Shown in pieces: positions 35,270-48,815 of a stretch of DNA of 64,000 bases (within the stretch, counting starts at the first letter, position 1; the number at the start of each line of letters is the position of its first letter). The notes beneath the pieces are model-generated. The model did not search any database. It saw only the letters and a program-made list of their open reading frames with translations, and was not told where the DNA came from. The position numbers and the translations under genes were made by a program. The stretch is taken from assembly GCA_037176705.1 (NCBI GenBank), contig CM073885.1, positions 159,454,290 through 159,518,289 on the forward strand, written 5' to 3'. Source of the DNA: Molossus alvarezi. Lineage: Eukaryota; Chordata; Mammalia; Chiroptera; Molossidae.

Positions 35270-38200
35270 CAGGATTCCAAAATGGCCATGAAGTGAATGG
35301 AAGCTACACAGACCATCTCCCAGGACCAAACTGGAATTACAGTAAAAATAAAGACAAATCATCAGAAAAAAAGCAACAGAAAAGCAGCTTGGAGGACCAT
35401 ATAACCAGGGATGCTGACTCAATCCTGGTAGGATTGCGGAGGCATGAGGGGGGAGCCTGGGAGCCCACATCCGGCAGTCACCTTAGCTGTGAGCAGAGCC
35501 CTCGGATTATACTACCAAGCGGCTCTACAGTGCAGAGCCCGGATAGATGCTAAAATAGCCACAGCTGCTTAACTTGGGCTCTGGCAGAGGGAGGGCAGAC
35601 TGGACTGAAACTGTGTGGGGACACTCACGATTTGGAGGGTGCTCAGAGCTTTTGTTGAGTTGCAGCCACACAGGACGGTGGTCATCTTGCTCCTTCCCAG
35701 GGCTCTGGGTGAAGGCTGGTGGCCCCTCCCTTGGAGATTCAACCTCACTCATGTGGGACATTGAAATGTAAATTAGGATTCACTAACAAACAACATTTGC
35801 TCCACTCTTGGAAAGTTTCTTTTCCCTGAGCTCTGGAGGGAGTTTTTCATTCAACTGAGGACCCAAAGCTCTTCAAGTAACTGCTGATGATAGCCTTCAG
35901 GCAAAATGCAAGATGATAACTGTACCCTTCCTGGGCTAGCAACTCTAACCAGGAAAGTGAGACTTGACAGTGGTGTTTAAAGTGTGTCATCCTTTGCACA
36001 TTCAAACCCAGAGGAGGGAGCCACAAGCAGCAGAACACCAACACACACCAGGGAAATTTGGCAGCCTCCAAAACCCACTCTGATAGCCAAAATGGTGAAA
36101 CACAGAAACAGAAGCCAAATAAAAAAAATGAGAGACCTCTACCAAAGATAAGAGAAATGAGGAGCAGTTAAGCAAGTTAACAGAGCTAAAATTGAGAGCC
36201 ATGATGTTGAGGAAGCTCAACAGCATGAGTAAGAACATAGAAATTTTGAAAATCAACCAGTTGGAAATTTAAAACCACCAAGAAGAAATCAAGAATGACA
36301 TATCAGAAATAAAGAACACATTGGAAGGTCTAAACAGCAGTAGAGGAGGCTGAGGACCAGATCAATGAATTAGAAGACAGGGTAAAAAAAATCAACCAAT
36401 CAGAAAAACAAAAGAAAAAAAACAACTAAAAAACAAGAAGACAGCTTAAGAGAACTGTGAGACAACTGGAAACCTAATAATATTTGCATCATAGGAGTCC
36501 CCGAAGAAGAAAATGAGCAAGGGTTAGGGAATATATTCAAAGAAATAGTGACAGAAAACTTTTCTAATTTGGTGAAGGAAGAAGACATTTAAGTTCAAGA
36601 GGCACACAGAGCCCCAAGTAAGAAGAACCCAAATAGGCCCACACCAAGACACATAGTAATTAAAATGCCAGCAATCAAAGGCAAGGAGAGAATCCCAGAA
36701 GCAGCAAGAGATAAGCAACAGGTCACCTACAAAGAAACCTCCATAAGGCTAGCAGCTGACTTCTCAACAGAAACACTACAGGCCAGAAGGGAATGGCATG
36801 AAGTAATCAAGGTCATGAAAAACAAGGATTTGAATTCAAGACTACGTTATCCAGCAAGGCTATCATTCAAAATAGAAGGTGAAATAAAGAGCTTCCCAGA
36901 CTAAAACAAACAAAAAAAAAGGGATAAGGGAAGACATTAGCAAAAAACCACTGCAAGAAATGTTAAAAGGACTGCTGTAATTAGTAGAAGAAATAGGAAG
37001 AAAAATATAACCACACTAAACAAAAATGGCAATAAATAAGTACATATCAATAATCTTAAATGTAAATGGACTGAATGCTTCAACACAAAGACACAGAGTA
37101 GCTGATTGGATAAAAAACCATGCTTCATCTATATGTTATTGACAAGAGACCCACCTCACAACAAAACACTCACATGGGTTGAAAGTGAAGGAATAGAAAA
37201 AAATCTTTCAAGCAAACAAAAAGAAAAAAAAATTGGGGTAGCAATACTTATATCTGATAAAATAGATTTCAAAATGAAGGCCATAAATAGAGACAAAGAA
37301 TAATAGTAATATTTAAAGGATCTATCTATCAGGAAGATATAACCTTGATAAACATATATGCATCTAATATAAGAGCACCAAAATATATTAAAAATCTTCT
37401 GGAGGAATTCAAAAAGAAATTAACAGCAATACAATCATAGCAGAAGTCATCAACACCCACTGATACCACTGGATAGATCCTCTAGACAAAAAAATTAGCA
37501 AGGAAATGGACTCTAGATGAAGCACTAGACCAAATGGATTTAATAGATATCTACAGAGAATTACAGCCCAAATCTACAGAATGCACATTCTTCTCAAGTG
37601 CACATGGGTTATTCTCAAAGATAGACCACATGGTAGGACACAAACTAAATCTTTACAAGTTCAAGAAGATTGAAATCCTATCAAGCATCTTCTTAGATCA
37701 CAATGACATAAAACTAGAAATCAAGTGAAACAAAAACATGCAAAGACCTTTGAACACATGGAGGCTAAATAGCATGTTATTAAACAATGAATGGGCTACC
37801 AAGGCAATTAAGGAGGAAATTAAAAACCATCTGGAAAATGGTAAAAATGAACACACAACAACAAAAAACCTATGGGATATAGCAAAAGCAGTTCTAAGAG
37901 GGAAGTTCATAGCACTACAGACCTACCTCAAGAAACAAAAAAAGTTTCTAAAAGACTGTCTAAACTCACAACTTAAAGAATTAAAAAACAAACAAAAATA
38001 AAACCCCAGAGCAATTAGAAGAAAGGAAATAGTAAAAATCAGAGCAGAAATAAATGGCATAGAGACCCAAAAAATACAATTCAAAAGATCAATGAAACAA
38101 ATAGCTCATTTTTTGAAAAGATAAAAAAGATTGATTGACCCTTAACTAGACTCACCAAGAAACAAAGAGAATGAACCCAAATACACAAAATCAGAAATAA

Positions 38201-41076
38201 AAGTGAAGTAACAACTGACACCACAAAAATACTAAAGATAGTTAACACCTACTATGAACAATTATATGGAAACAAATTTGACAATCTAAGTGAAATCGAC
38301 AAATTTTTAGAAACACATAGTCTTCCAAAACTCAACCAGAAAATGATAGAAAGCTTGAACAGACCAATAACAACTAAGAAAATTGAAGAGGTAATCAAGA
38401 CTATTCCAGCAATCAAAAGCCCAGGCCCGAATGGCTTCATGCGGGTTTTACCAAACATTCAAAAAAGAACTAACGCCCATTCTCCTCAAACTATTTCAAA
38501 AAATTCAAGAAGAAGAAAGACTTCCAAACTTACTTTATGAGGTCAGCATTATTCTAATTGCAAAATAAAAAAAAAAGACACTACAAAGAAAGAAAATTAT
38601 AGGCCAATATCCCTGATGAACATAGATACCAAAATCCTGAACAAAATACTAGCAAATTGGATTCAGCAATACATCAAAAAAATTATTCTCCATGACCAAG
38701 TGGGATTAATCCCAGGGATGCAAGGCTGGTACAACATTCACAAATCAATAAATGTGATATACCACATAAACAAAATGAAACATAAAAACCACATGATCAT
38801 ATCAATAGATACTGAAAAAGCAAATGACAAAATCCAGCATTCATTTCTGATAAAAATTCTCAGCAGTGTGGGAATAGAGGGATCATATCTTGACATAATA
38901 AAGGTCATATATGAAAGACCTACAGCCAACATCATACTCAATGGCAGAAACTAAAAGCATTTCCCTTAGAAACAGGATCAAGACAGGTATGTCCACTTTC
39001 GTCACTCTTATTTAACATAGTACTGGAAATCTTAGCCACAGCAATAAAACATGAAGAAAAAATAAATGGATCCAAATAGGAAAGGAGGAAGTGAAACTGT
39101 CATTATTTGCAGATGACATAATATTATACATAGAAAACCCTAAAGACTTTATCAAAAATCTACTAGACTTAATATATACATTTGGCAAAGTAGCAGAATA
39201 CAAAATTAATGTCAAGAAATTTACGGCTTTCTTATACACCAATGATGAACTCACAGAAAGAGAAACTGAAAAAACAATCACATTTATTATTGTGGAAAAA
39301 AAATTAAAATACCTAGGAATAAACTTAACCAAAGAAGTAAAAGACCTATTTGCAGAAAACTATAGGACATTGAAAAAAAAATAAGGGAAGATATAAAAAG
39401 GTGGAAGCACATACCTTGTTCATGGATTGGAAGAATTAACATCATTAAAATGTCTATATTACCCAAAGCAATTTATAGATTCAATGCAATTCCCATCCAA
39501 ATACCAACGACATATTTCACAGAACTAGAACAAATACTTCAAAAGTTCATATGGAACCAAAAAAGACCCTGAATACCCACAGCAATCTTGAACAAGAAGG
39601 ACAGAGTATATGGGATCACAATATCAGATATCAAGTTATACTACAAAGCTACTGTAATCAAAAGAGCCTGGTACTGGCACAAGAACAGGCATATAGACCA
39701 GTGGAACAGAATAGAGAACCCAGAAATGGACCCAAGACAGCATGCTCAATTAATATTTGACAAAGAGGCAAGAGCATACAATGGAGTAAAAACAGCCTCT
39801 TTAATAAATGGTGTTGGGAAAATTGGACAGTTCCATGAAAAAAATGAAACTAGACCATCAACTTATAAAATACACAAAAATAAACTCAAAATGAATAAAA
39901 GACTTAAATGTAACCAGTGAATCCATAAAAGGTCTAGAACAAATGTAGGCAACAAAATTTTGTACATCATATGTAGCAGAATTGTCAATGATACATCACA
40001 TAAGGCAACAGAAACAAAGAAAAAAATGAACACATGGGATTACATCAAACTAAAAAGCTTCTGTACAGCAAAAGAAATAGCCATCAAAATGGAAAGACAA
40101 CCCACTGTATAAAAAAAAACCTCATTGCCAATGATACATCCGATAAGGGATTAATTTTCAAAATATATAGAGTACTCATACAACTCAACAAAAAACAGAC
40201 AAAGAACACAATTAAAAAAAGGGCAGAGGAGCTTAATAGATACCTCTCCAAACAGGACATACAAATGGCCAAGAGACATATGAAGAAATGCTCAACATCA
40301 CTAATCATCAAGAGATGCAAATTAAAACAGCAGTGAGGTATCACCTTACACTTGTCAGAATGACTTCCATCAGCAAATCATCAAACAAGTGTTGGCAAGG
40401 GTGGTGTAGAGTACACTAGAGCAGTGTACACTGCTGGTGAAAATGCAGACTGCTGCAGCCATTATGGAAAACAATATGGTGTTACCTCAAAAAATTAAAA
40501 ACTGAATTTCCATTTGACCCAGTGATCCCACTTTTAGGAATATACCCTAAGACGTCTGAAACACCAATCAGAAAGGATATATGTACCCCCATGTTCATAG
40601 AGCACTATTTACAATTGCTAAGATCTGGAAACAACCCAAGTGTCCATCAGTCGATTAGTGGATAAAAAAGCTGTGGTACATATACTCAGTACAATACTAT
40701 GCAGCTGTAAGAAAAAAAAGATCTCTTATCCTTTGACATGACATAAAGGGACCTGGAAAGTATTATCCTAAGTAAAACAAGCCAAGCAGAAAAAGACAAA
40801 TGCTACATGATTTCATTTATTTGTGGAATATAATGAACATAACAGTCTGAGGAATAGGGTAGACCCAGAAACATGGAAGTAGGGTATGGACTGACAACCG
40901 TCCAAAGAGGGGGTGATGGAGGAGGAAAGAGATAAACTACAGAACTTATATGCATGTACACATAAGCAATGAATATGGACAACAAAGCCAGTGTTGGGGT
41001 AAGGGGGGTATGGGGAGTAAGATGTCAATGGGTTAATGAAGGAGAAACATTTGTAACAAAATTTAAAAAAATAAAA
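35270..41076 (+). mobile_element. Near full-length L1, sense, decayed
   Basis: 5' UTR from about 35275 (compare the start of the L1 at 61398), ORF1-like sequence about 36090-36980 with many breaks, ORF2-like sequence about 37027-40830 with stops and indels, and 3' UTR ending agaaacatttgtaacaaaat plus an A-rich tail. Readable islands are [20 protein letters not shown] and [15 protein letters not shown] (reverse-transcriptase catalytic FADD). It is older than the copies at 44659 and 61398. Confidence 0.92.
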
Positions 41077-41121
41077 GCTGAGGGGAACTTCAGGTTTCTT
41101 TGAAGCCCTTGGCTCTCTGTG

Positions 41122-41371
41122 ATGAAGAAGATTTCTGGCTTTGGGAGTAAGAATGGTGTGTCGCCCTTGAGGTCATCCAGCAGCTGGGGAGGAACAGCCT
41201 GGGAGACAGGCTTAAGAGAATGAACAGGAGCACCTCACAGCTGGGGTACCACATCCAAGACAAAGATCTGGGAAAGATCCACAAAGCTGCCTGTGTGGGC
41301 AATGTAGCAAATGTGAAACAGATTCTGTTGCTCTGGATAAGTGGCTTGGATGATAGAGACAAGATGATCAG
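41122..41371 (+). pseudogene. ANKRD26-like: ANKRD26-like exon 1 with stop and frame change
   Basis: ATG at 41122 opens MKKISGFGSKNGVSPLRSSS like the family's MKKIFSKKGESPLGS, then meets TGA at 41221-41223. The ankyrin frame is offset and begins at an ATG at 41220 that overlaps that TGA: MNRSTSQLGYHIQDKDLGKI, HKAACVGNVANVKQILLL, GLDDRDKMIR. The donor is gtaata, exit phase 2. The opposite-strand frames are shadows. Confidence 0.88.
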
Positions 41372-43630
41372 GTAATAGGAACTGCAAAGCCCAAGGCCTG
41401 TGGTCCACCAGAAGGAGGCGGGTGACCTGGGAGAAGCGCTCCATGCCTGGCCCAACCAGGTGCAGTGCAGCCCTCCTTCCACCCAGGGTGCCAGCTGCCT
41501 CCCTCCTGCAGTCCCTCAGCACCTTCCTGTTGGAGACTTTAGTGGGGTCTAGAGCTCAGGCCAACTTTATGAGCAGCAGACACAAAAACATTAGGACCCA
41601 CTTCTAATTCCTCTCACAGAGCACTTTACTGACAATTTAAAAATGATTTAATTAAATATCAATAGTATAAATAAAATTAAGTATATACAGCATATTTGTT
41701 CATATTTTTATGCCATAATGCTATTTGTAGAATAATGCATTTGTGCATAATGAGAGAAATAATTTTCCTAATAGATCAACTTTTGGGCTAGAAATTCTGA
41801 TAAAATCCAGGAACCACTTTATATCAGTGTACAGCTATATTCTTTATTGAAGGACCTCAGAAGGAAACTTTGAAGTGAGAAGATAGCTGTGGTCTGAAAT
41901 AGGAAGACTCATTTCTCAAATCTGTGCTCTTCTTATATTTATCACTTTTACATAAACTAAATAAAATATGGTTTTAAAAATTTTGAGTCACAGTGCTGCC
42001 TTTATTGTGATGAAATTAAGAAAATTATTGTGTAGGCTATAAAGATTTGCCTTTCTAGATATCAATGCATGCTATATATTTCCACAAATCATTTATTTAT
42101 TAATAACTGGAAAGACAGAGAAATTATTGGAACAGAATGGAAAAGCTCAAACATCCAAATAGATGTAAGACTTTAAAACTTGATACTGGGTGACATTTTA
42201 TGTTCATAGAAAAAGATGAATTACTCATAAGTGGTTGAGAAATAACTGTTAAGTTTTTGGAGGAAACTGGCTAGTCTTTAATCGCACAAAGTAAGTTCCA
42301 GTTGAAATATAAATTAAAAATTTCAAATATACAAAGTGTGAAAATTAGCAGAAAAAAACACTGATGCCTACTTATATATTTAAATTGACAAAGACTTCAA
42401 AAGCAGGATTTCTGGAGTTTGAGCAATATAAAAAATTAAAACCCACTGTCTATCAGAAAGTAATATTAAAAGAAAAGAAAATGTACTTGTAAAATATTTA
42501 CAACATATGCATATCAGAGTAAAAGTGTTACATGTTACAGAGAAAACTTTGAATTCAACAAGAAAAAACTCTAATTTGACATTGAACAAAGCACTTTTAA
42601 CATATCTACAATGACCAGTGGACATAGGAAAAAATATTTAGTGTCACTGGTAAGAAAAGAATTTACATTAAAAGAGGAGTGTAATACTGTTTTCTATCCA
42701 CAAAGTTTGTTAAAATGACCAGCACTGGTACTTATACTGCTGCTTAAAGTTTTAGTTGCTTTTGACTTTTCAAATGTGCAATAACATATATTATTTTTTG
42801 CCTATTAATTCTATTTATACTAAAATATCTTTATAAAATAATTATATAAATTACATACAATTTGTTTTTCTCAGCACTGCTCAAAATAGTAGTATAGAAG
42901 AACTCATATACATGGATTTTGTTTAAAAATGGCAGTGCATCTATAGGATGGAATAATATGTGACAATTGAAGGTGGTAAAGATAGTAGTAGATGGATGTT
43001 GACATGTAAAGATGTACTTTGGTAGATCAGAAAGTGAGACAAAAATTAGTTTGATTATACAAACACGAATTGATGTGTCACTCTCACACAGACTATGCTT
43101 AAATTAGCCCAAAATATGTGCTAAATGTGATACAATTTATTTTTGAACATTTGTATTATAACATTTAAAAAAATGTTTTTGAGGACTGACATCTGCAAAC
43201 TTTTAACCTCTTCAGGAGGAAAAGGAATCTTTTTTTTTTTTTGTGCCTGTAGAGTACATGCATATATGTAAATGTACACATTTTTTTACTTTAAATGGAT
43301 TTATTACATATAATATATAAATGATTTTAAGTTAGTCATTTTAGTTGTATTTTTATGATAAAAATAGAAAATATAGTGATTATTACTATTGCAGAAGTAT
43401 TGCTTTACTTTATAGAATTATTTTTAAAAAACACTGAACTCTCCAAGTATATTTACTCATTATTTTAATACATTTATACATAAACTATAACCTGAATATC
43501 TATGTAGCAGATATATTCTACTTAGGATCCTTTCAATTTCTCTCTCAGGCCCTTTTCATTCTTAAAAACATCATGTTGTCAAGTATGAGCAAAATGAGAA
43601 ATTTAAAATGGAAATATTAGGACCAAATCT
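41372..43630. other. ANKRD26-like intron 1, part, nothing recognised
   Basis: AT-rich sequence with no exon or recent repeat that I can identify. Confidence 0.5.
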
Positions 43631-43640
43631 CCAATGAAGC

Positions 43641-43819
43641 TTTTTTTTAAATAATTTTTTTCAAAGTGGTACCATTAACAAAAGTTTTCATGTGCTTATT
43701 GGCTATTCCTATGTCATGGGAGGTGGTTCTTTGAGTCTTTTTTCCATTTTTTAAAAAATTTTCAGCCACCTGAGGACATTTTTCCATATTTTGTTCAGAT
43801 AGAGTGGGAGGGAGGGAGA

Positions 43820-43863
<44 letters not shown>

Positions 43864-44027
43864 CATTGATGTAAAAGGAACACATTGAATGGCTGCCTCC
43901 CGCACAACCCAACCAGGGCCAGGGAAAAACTGCAACTGAGGTGTAACTGCTTTTAGCAGGAACTGAACCTGGGTTTCTCTGGACTGCAGGCTGATGCTTT
44001 AACCTCTGAGCTGAACTGGCCAGGGCT
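43641..44027 (-). mobile_element. Ves SINE, antisense, with possible 3' transduction
   Basis: The Ves itself spans about 43765-44027 (ccacctgaggacatttttcc to gagctgaactggccagggct, with a long AG tract at 43823-43861). The matching 13-mers aatgaagcttttt at 43633-43645 and 44030-44042 enclose the Ves plus about 100 bp of additional non-Ves sequence and an outer T-rich stretch, as expected if a read-through transcript was inserted. Confidence 0.7.
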
Positions 44028-44087
44028 CAAATGAAGCTTTTTCTTTGTCCTTTCCAACATAAGTATTCTGAAGAGAGAAAATTGTCA

Positions 44088-44212
44088 GGGATGTGCAGGA
44101 AGCAACGAATTGATGTGTCACTCTCACACTGATATTTCTCTCTCTCTACCTCCCTCTCTTCTATGCTATCTAAAAAAAGAATCAGTGGAAAAATACACCT
44201 GGGTTAAAATTA
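44088..44212 (+). mobile_element. Ves SINE, sense, 5'-truncated
   Basis: Starts within the body (gatgtgcaggaagcaacgaa), then the tgatgtgtcactctcacac and pyrimidine tract, ending atacacctgggttaaaatta. Confidence 0.8.
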
Positions 44213-44526
44213 AGCCCCCCCAAATAAGTCAAAGTTACTTAAAAATTTTCTTCTTGTTATTTTATTCCTTTTTTCCCATAATGCTTTTAAGAACTAATGG
44301 TGATTTAAATTAGACTAGAACTGCAAAAGGTTTATTGTATTTACCATTATTTCACTTAATGTAAGACACCATGGATGGTATGATACTCAATATATTATAT
44401 ACCAATAAGAATTTCTATAAGAACATGCTGCCAATTATGCTTGTAAGACTTTCTTTATTATAAATTTTATTCCACTACCAAGAGATGGTGGAATGTGAGA
44501 AAATAAGCATGTTAAAATCATTGAAA

Positions 44527-44620
44527 CTGTCCTGGCTCGTTTGGCTCAGTGGTTGGAGCTTTGGCCTATGGAGCAGAGAGAGTCCCGGGATTGGTTCCCG
44601 TTAGGGGCACGTACCAAGAG
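44527..44620 (+). mobile_element. 3'-truncated Ves (94 nt) with 13-bp duplication
   Basis: Contains the head and box B region (tcctggctcgtttggctcag to gttcccgttaggggcacgta) but no body or tail. It is flanked by aaaatcattgaaa at 44514-44526 and 44624-44636, leaving only a few extra A bases at the right edge. Confidence 0.85.
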
Positions 44621-44948
44621 AAAAAAATCATTGAAATACAGTTTGCTTTTTAATTCTTTTTTTGTTTGTTTGTTTGTTGTTGTTGTTGTTGTTTTTAATG
44701 AATTTTTATTTATTTTTTTGTTACAGATATTTTACCTTTTACCCCATTGGCACCCCCCACCCCACCCCACCTCCCCCCCATCCCCGGCTTAGTTGTCCAT
44801 GTCCATTGGTCATGCATACATGCATATAAGTTCTGTGGTTTATCTCTTACCACCCCCCCCACCCCCCCATCCCCTCTTCTGAGGGATGTCAGTCTGTGCC
44901 CTACTTCCATGTGTCTGGGTCTACTGTATTCATCAGACTGTATATTCA

Positions 44949-47900
44949 TTATATTACGTATATAAGTGAGATCATGTGGTATTTGTCTTTTTCTGCTTTG
45001 CTTCTTTCACTTAGGATAATACTTTCCAGGTCCCTCCATGTCGTCTCAAAGGATAAGAGATCTTTCTTTCTTACCGCTGCATAGTACTCCATTGTGTATA
45101 TGTACCACAGCTTTTTTATCCATTCATCTACTGGTGGACACTTGGGCTGTTTCCAGATCTTAGCTATTGTAAATAGTGCTGCTATGAACATGGAGGTACA
45201 TATATTCTTCCTGATTGCTGTTTCAGGCTTCTTAGGGTATATTCCCAGCAGTGGGATCACTGGGTCAAATGGAAGTTCAATTTTTAATTTTTTGAGGTAG
45301 CACCATATTGTTTTCCATAGCGGCTGCACCAGTCTGCATTCCCACCAACAGTGTACTAGAGTCCCCTTTTCTCCACACCCTCACCAACACTTGTTTGATG
45401 ATTTGTTGATGGCGGCCATTCTGACAGGTGTGAGGTGATACCTCATTGTTGTTTTAATTTGCATCTCTCTGATGATTAGTGATGTTGAGCATTTCTTCAT
45501 ATGTCTTTTGGCCATTTGTATGTCCTGTTTGGAGAGGTGTCTATTCAGCTCCTCTGCCCATTTTTTAATTTGGTTCTTTCTCTTCCTTTTGTGGAGTTGT
45601 ATGAGCACTCTATATATATTGGAAATTAACCCCTTATCTGATACATCATTGGCAATGATGTTCTCCCATACAGTGGGTTGCCTTTCCATTTTGATGATTG
45701 TTTCTTTTGCTGTGCAGAAGCTTTTTAGTTTGATGTAGTCCCATGTGTTCATTTTCTCCTTTATTTCTGTAGCCTTAGGTGATGTATCAGTGAAAATTCT
45801 GCTCCGTATGATGTCCGAAATTTTGTTGCCTACATTTTCTTCTAGAATTTTTATGGATTCATGGGTCACATTTAAGTCTTTTATCCATTTTGAGTTTATT
45901 TTTGTGTATGGTGTAAGTTGATGGTCTAGTTTCATTTTTTTGCATGTATTTGTCCAATTTTGCCAACACCATTTATTAAAGAGGCTGTCTTTACTCCACT
46001 GTATGCTCTTGCCACCTTTGTCAAATATTAATTGAGCGTATTGCCTTGGGTCCATTTCTGGGTTTTCAGTTCTGTTCCACTGGTCTATATGCCTGTTCTT
46101 GTGCCAGTACCAGGCTGTTTTGGTTACAGTCGCTTTGTAGTATAACCTGATATCTGGTATTGTGATCCCACCTACTTTGTTCTTCTTTTTCAAGATTGCT
46201 GTGGCTATTCGGGGTCTTTTTTGGTTCCATATGAACTTTTGAAGTATTTGTTCTAGTTCTATGAAATATGTCGTTGGTATTTTGATGGGGATTGCATTGA
46301 ATCTATAGATTGCTTTGGGTAGTATGGACATTTTAATGATGTTAATTCTTCCAATCCATGAACAGGGTATGTGCTTCCACTTTTTTATATCTTCCTCTAT
46401 TTCTTTTTTCAATGACCTGTAGTTTTCTGCAAATACATCTGTTACTTCTTTGGTTAAGTTTATTCCTAGGTATCATAATTTTTTTGGTGCAATGGTAAAT
46501 GGGATTGTTTTTTCAGTTTCTCTTTCTGTGAGTTCATCATTGATGTACAAGAATGCCATCGATTTCTTGACGTTAATTTTGTATCCTGCTACTTTGCCAA
46601 ATTCATTTATTAAGTCTAATAGATTTTTGATGGAGTCTTTAGGGTTTTCTATGTACAATATCATGTCATCTGCAAATAATGACAGTTTCACTTCCTCCTT
46701 TCCAATTTGGATCCCTTTTATTTTTTCTTCATGTCTGATTGCTGTGGCTAAGACTTCCAGTGCAATGTTAAATAAGAGTGGTGAAAGTGGACATCCCTGT
46801 CTTGTTCCTGTTCTTAATGGAAATGTTTTTAGTTTCTCTCCATTGAGTATGATGTTGGCTGTAGGTCTTTCATATATGGCCTTTATTATGTCGAGATATG
46901 ATCCCTCTATTCCTACATTGCTGAGCGTTTTTATCAGAAATGGATGCTGGATTTTGTCGAATGCTTTTTCAGCATCTATTGATATGATCATGTGGTTTTT
47001 ATTCTTCATTTTGTTTATGTGGTGTATCATGTTTATTGATTTGCGAATATTGTACCAGCCTTGCATCCCTGGAATGAATCCCACTTGGTCATGGTGAATA
47101 ATTTTTTTTATGTATGTCTGGATCCGATTTGCTAATATTTTGTTCAGGATTTTGGCGTCTATGTTCATCAGGGATATTGGCCTGTAGTTTTCTTTCTTTG
47201 TAGTGTCTTTTTCTGGTTTTGGAATTAGAATTATGCTGGCCTCATAGAACGTGTTTGGAAGTCTTCCTTCTTCTTGAATGTTTTGAAATAGTTTGAGGAG
47301 AATGGGTGTTAGATCTTTTTTGAATGTTCGGTAAAACTCCCCCGTGAAGCCATCTGGGCCTGGGCTTTTGTTTGCTGGGAGAGTCTTGATTACCTCTTCA
47401 ATTTCCTTAGTTGTTATTGGTCTGTTCAAGTTTTCTATCTCTTCCGGGGATAGTTTTGGGAGACTGTGTGTTTCTAGAAATTTGTCCATTTTGCTTAGAT
47501 TGTCGAATTTGTTGCCATATAGTTGTTGATAGTAGTTGTTGACGATCTTTTGTATTTCCGTGGTGTTGGTTGTTACTTCTCCTCTTTCATTACTGATTTT
47601 GTGTATTTGGGTTCTCTCTCTTTGTTTCTTGGTGAGTCTAGCTAAGGGTCCATCAATCTTGTTTATCTTTTCGAAAAACCAGCTCTTTGTTTCATTGATC
47701 CTTTGAATTGTTTTTTTGGTCTCTATGTCATTTATTTCTGCTCTGATCTTTACTATTTCCTTCGGTCTACTTGCGCTGGGGTTTTCTTTTTGTTTGCTTT
47801 CTAATTCTTTAAGTTGTGAGGTTAGACAGTCAATTAGAAATTTTTCTTGTTTTTTGAGGTAGGCCTGTAGTGCTATGAACTTCCCTCTCAGAACTGCTTT

Positions 47901-48770
47901 CGCTGCATCCCATAGATTTTGTGTTGTTGTGTGTTCATTTTCATTGTTTTCCAGGAAGTTTTTAATTTCTTCCTTGATCTCCTCGGTGACCCATTCATTG
48001 TTTAATAACATGCTGTTTAGCCTCCATGTGTTGAAATGTCTTTGCATGTTCTTGTTGCAATTGATTTCTAGTTTCATGCCATTGTGATCTGAGAAGATGC
48101 TTGATATGATTTCAATCTTCTTGAACTTATAGAGATTTCGTTTGTGTCCTATCATGTGGTCCATCTTTGAGAATGTCCCATGTGCACTTGAGAAGAATGT
48201 GTATTCTGTAGTTTTGGGGTGTAATTCTCTGTAGATATCTATTAAATCCATTTGGTCTAGTGCTTCATTTAGAGTCTCTGTTTCCTAGCTAATTTTTTGC
48301 CTAGAGGATCTATCCAGTGCCGTCAATGCGGTGTAGAAGTCCCCTGCTATGAATGTATTGTTGTCGATTTCTCCTTGGAAGTCCTCCAGAAGATTTTTAA
48401 TATATTTTGGTGCTCCTATATTGGGTGCATATATGTTTATCAAGGTTATATCTTCCTGTTGGATAGATCCTTTCAATATTATATAGTGGCCGTCTTTGTC
48501 TCTAGTTATGGTCTTCATTTTGAAATCTATTTTATCAGATATGAGAATTGCAACCCCAGCTTTTTTTTGCTTTCCATTTGCTTGGAAAATTTTTTTCCAT
48601 CCCTTCACTTTCAACCTATGTGAGTCTTTTGTTGAGAGGTGGGTCTCTTGTAAACAACATATAGATGAGTCATGTTTTCTTATCCAATCAGCTACTCTGT
48701 GTCTTTTTATGGGAGCATTCAATCCATTTACGTTTAAGGTGATTATTGATATGTGCTTATTTATTGCCAT
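44949..48770 (-). pseudogene. L1 ORF2 (endonuclease and reverse transcriptase), three stops
   Basis: ORF2p nicks target DNA and reverse-transcribes L1 RNA. The N-terminal endonuclease (start 48770) shows N13, QETHL with E42 and AGDF with D144, but residue 146 is Tyr where the family has catalytic Asn. It stops at codon 162 (TAG, 48285-48287). A 592-codon frame (48251-46473) carries the rest of the endonuclease and the reverse transcriptase with [15 protein letters not shown]. It ends at TGA (46470-46472 region); the C-terminal domain follows at 46412-45381, another TGA intervenes near 45380, and the last part runs 45329-44949. It cannot make full ORF2p. Confidence 0.92.
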
Positions 48771-48815
48771 TTTTGTTTAGTTTGGTTCCATTTTTCTTCC
48801 CATTTCTACTGCTAA

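Noticed and set aside
41090..41522. - strand open frames of 130 and 95 codons
   Set aside because: The + strand of the same DNA encodes exon 1 of an ANKRD26-like gene in recognisable order, so the minus frames are shadows.
46450..47097. 215-codon + strand open frame
   Set aside because: It is the antisense shadow of the L1 reverse-transcriptase frame. The Ser/Leu/Phe-rich peptide is the typical complement of an A-rich L1 strand.
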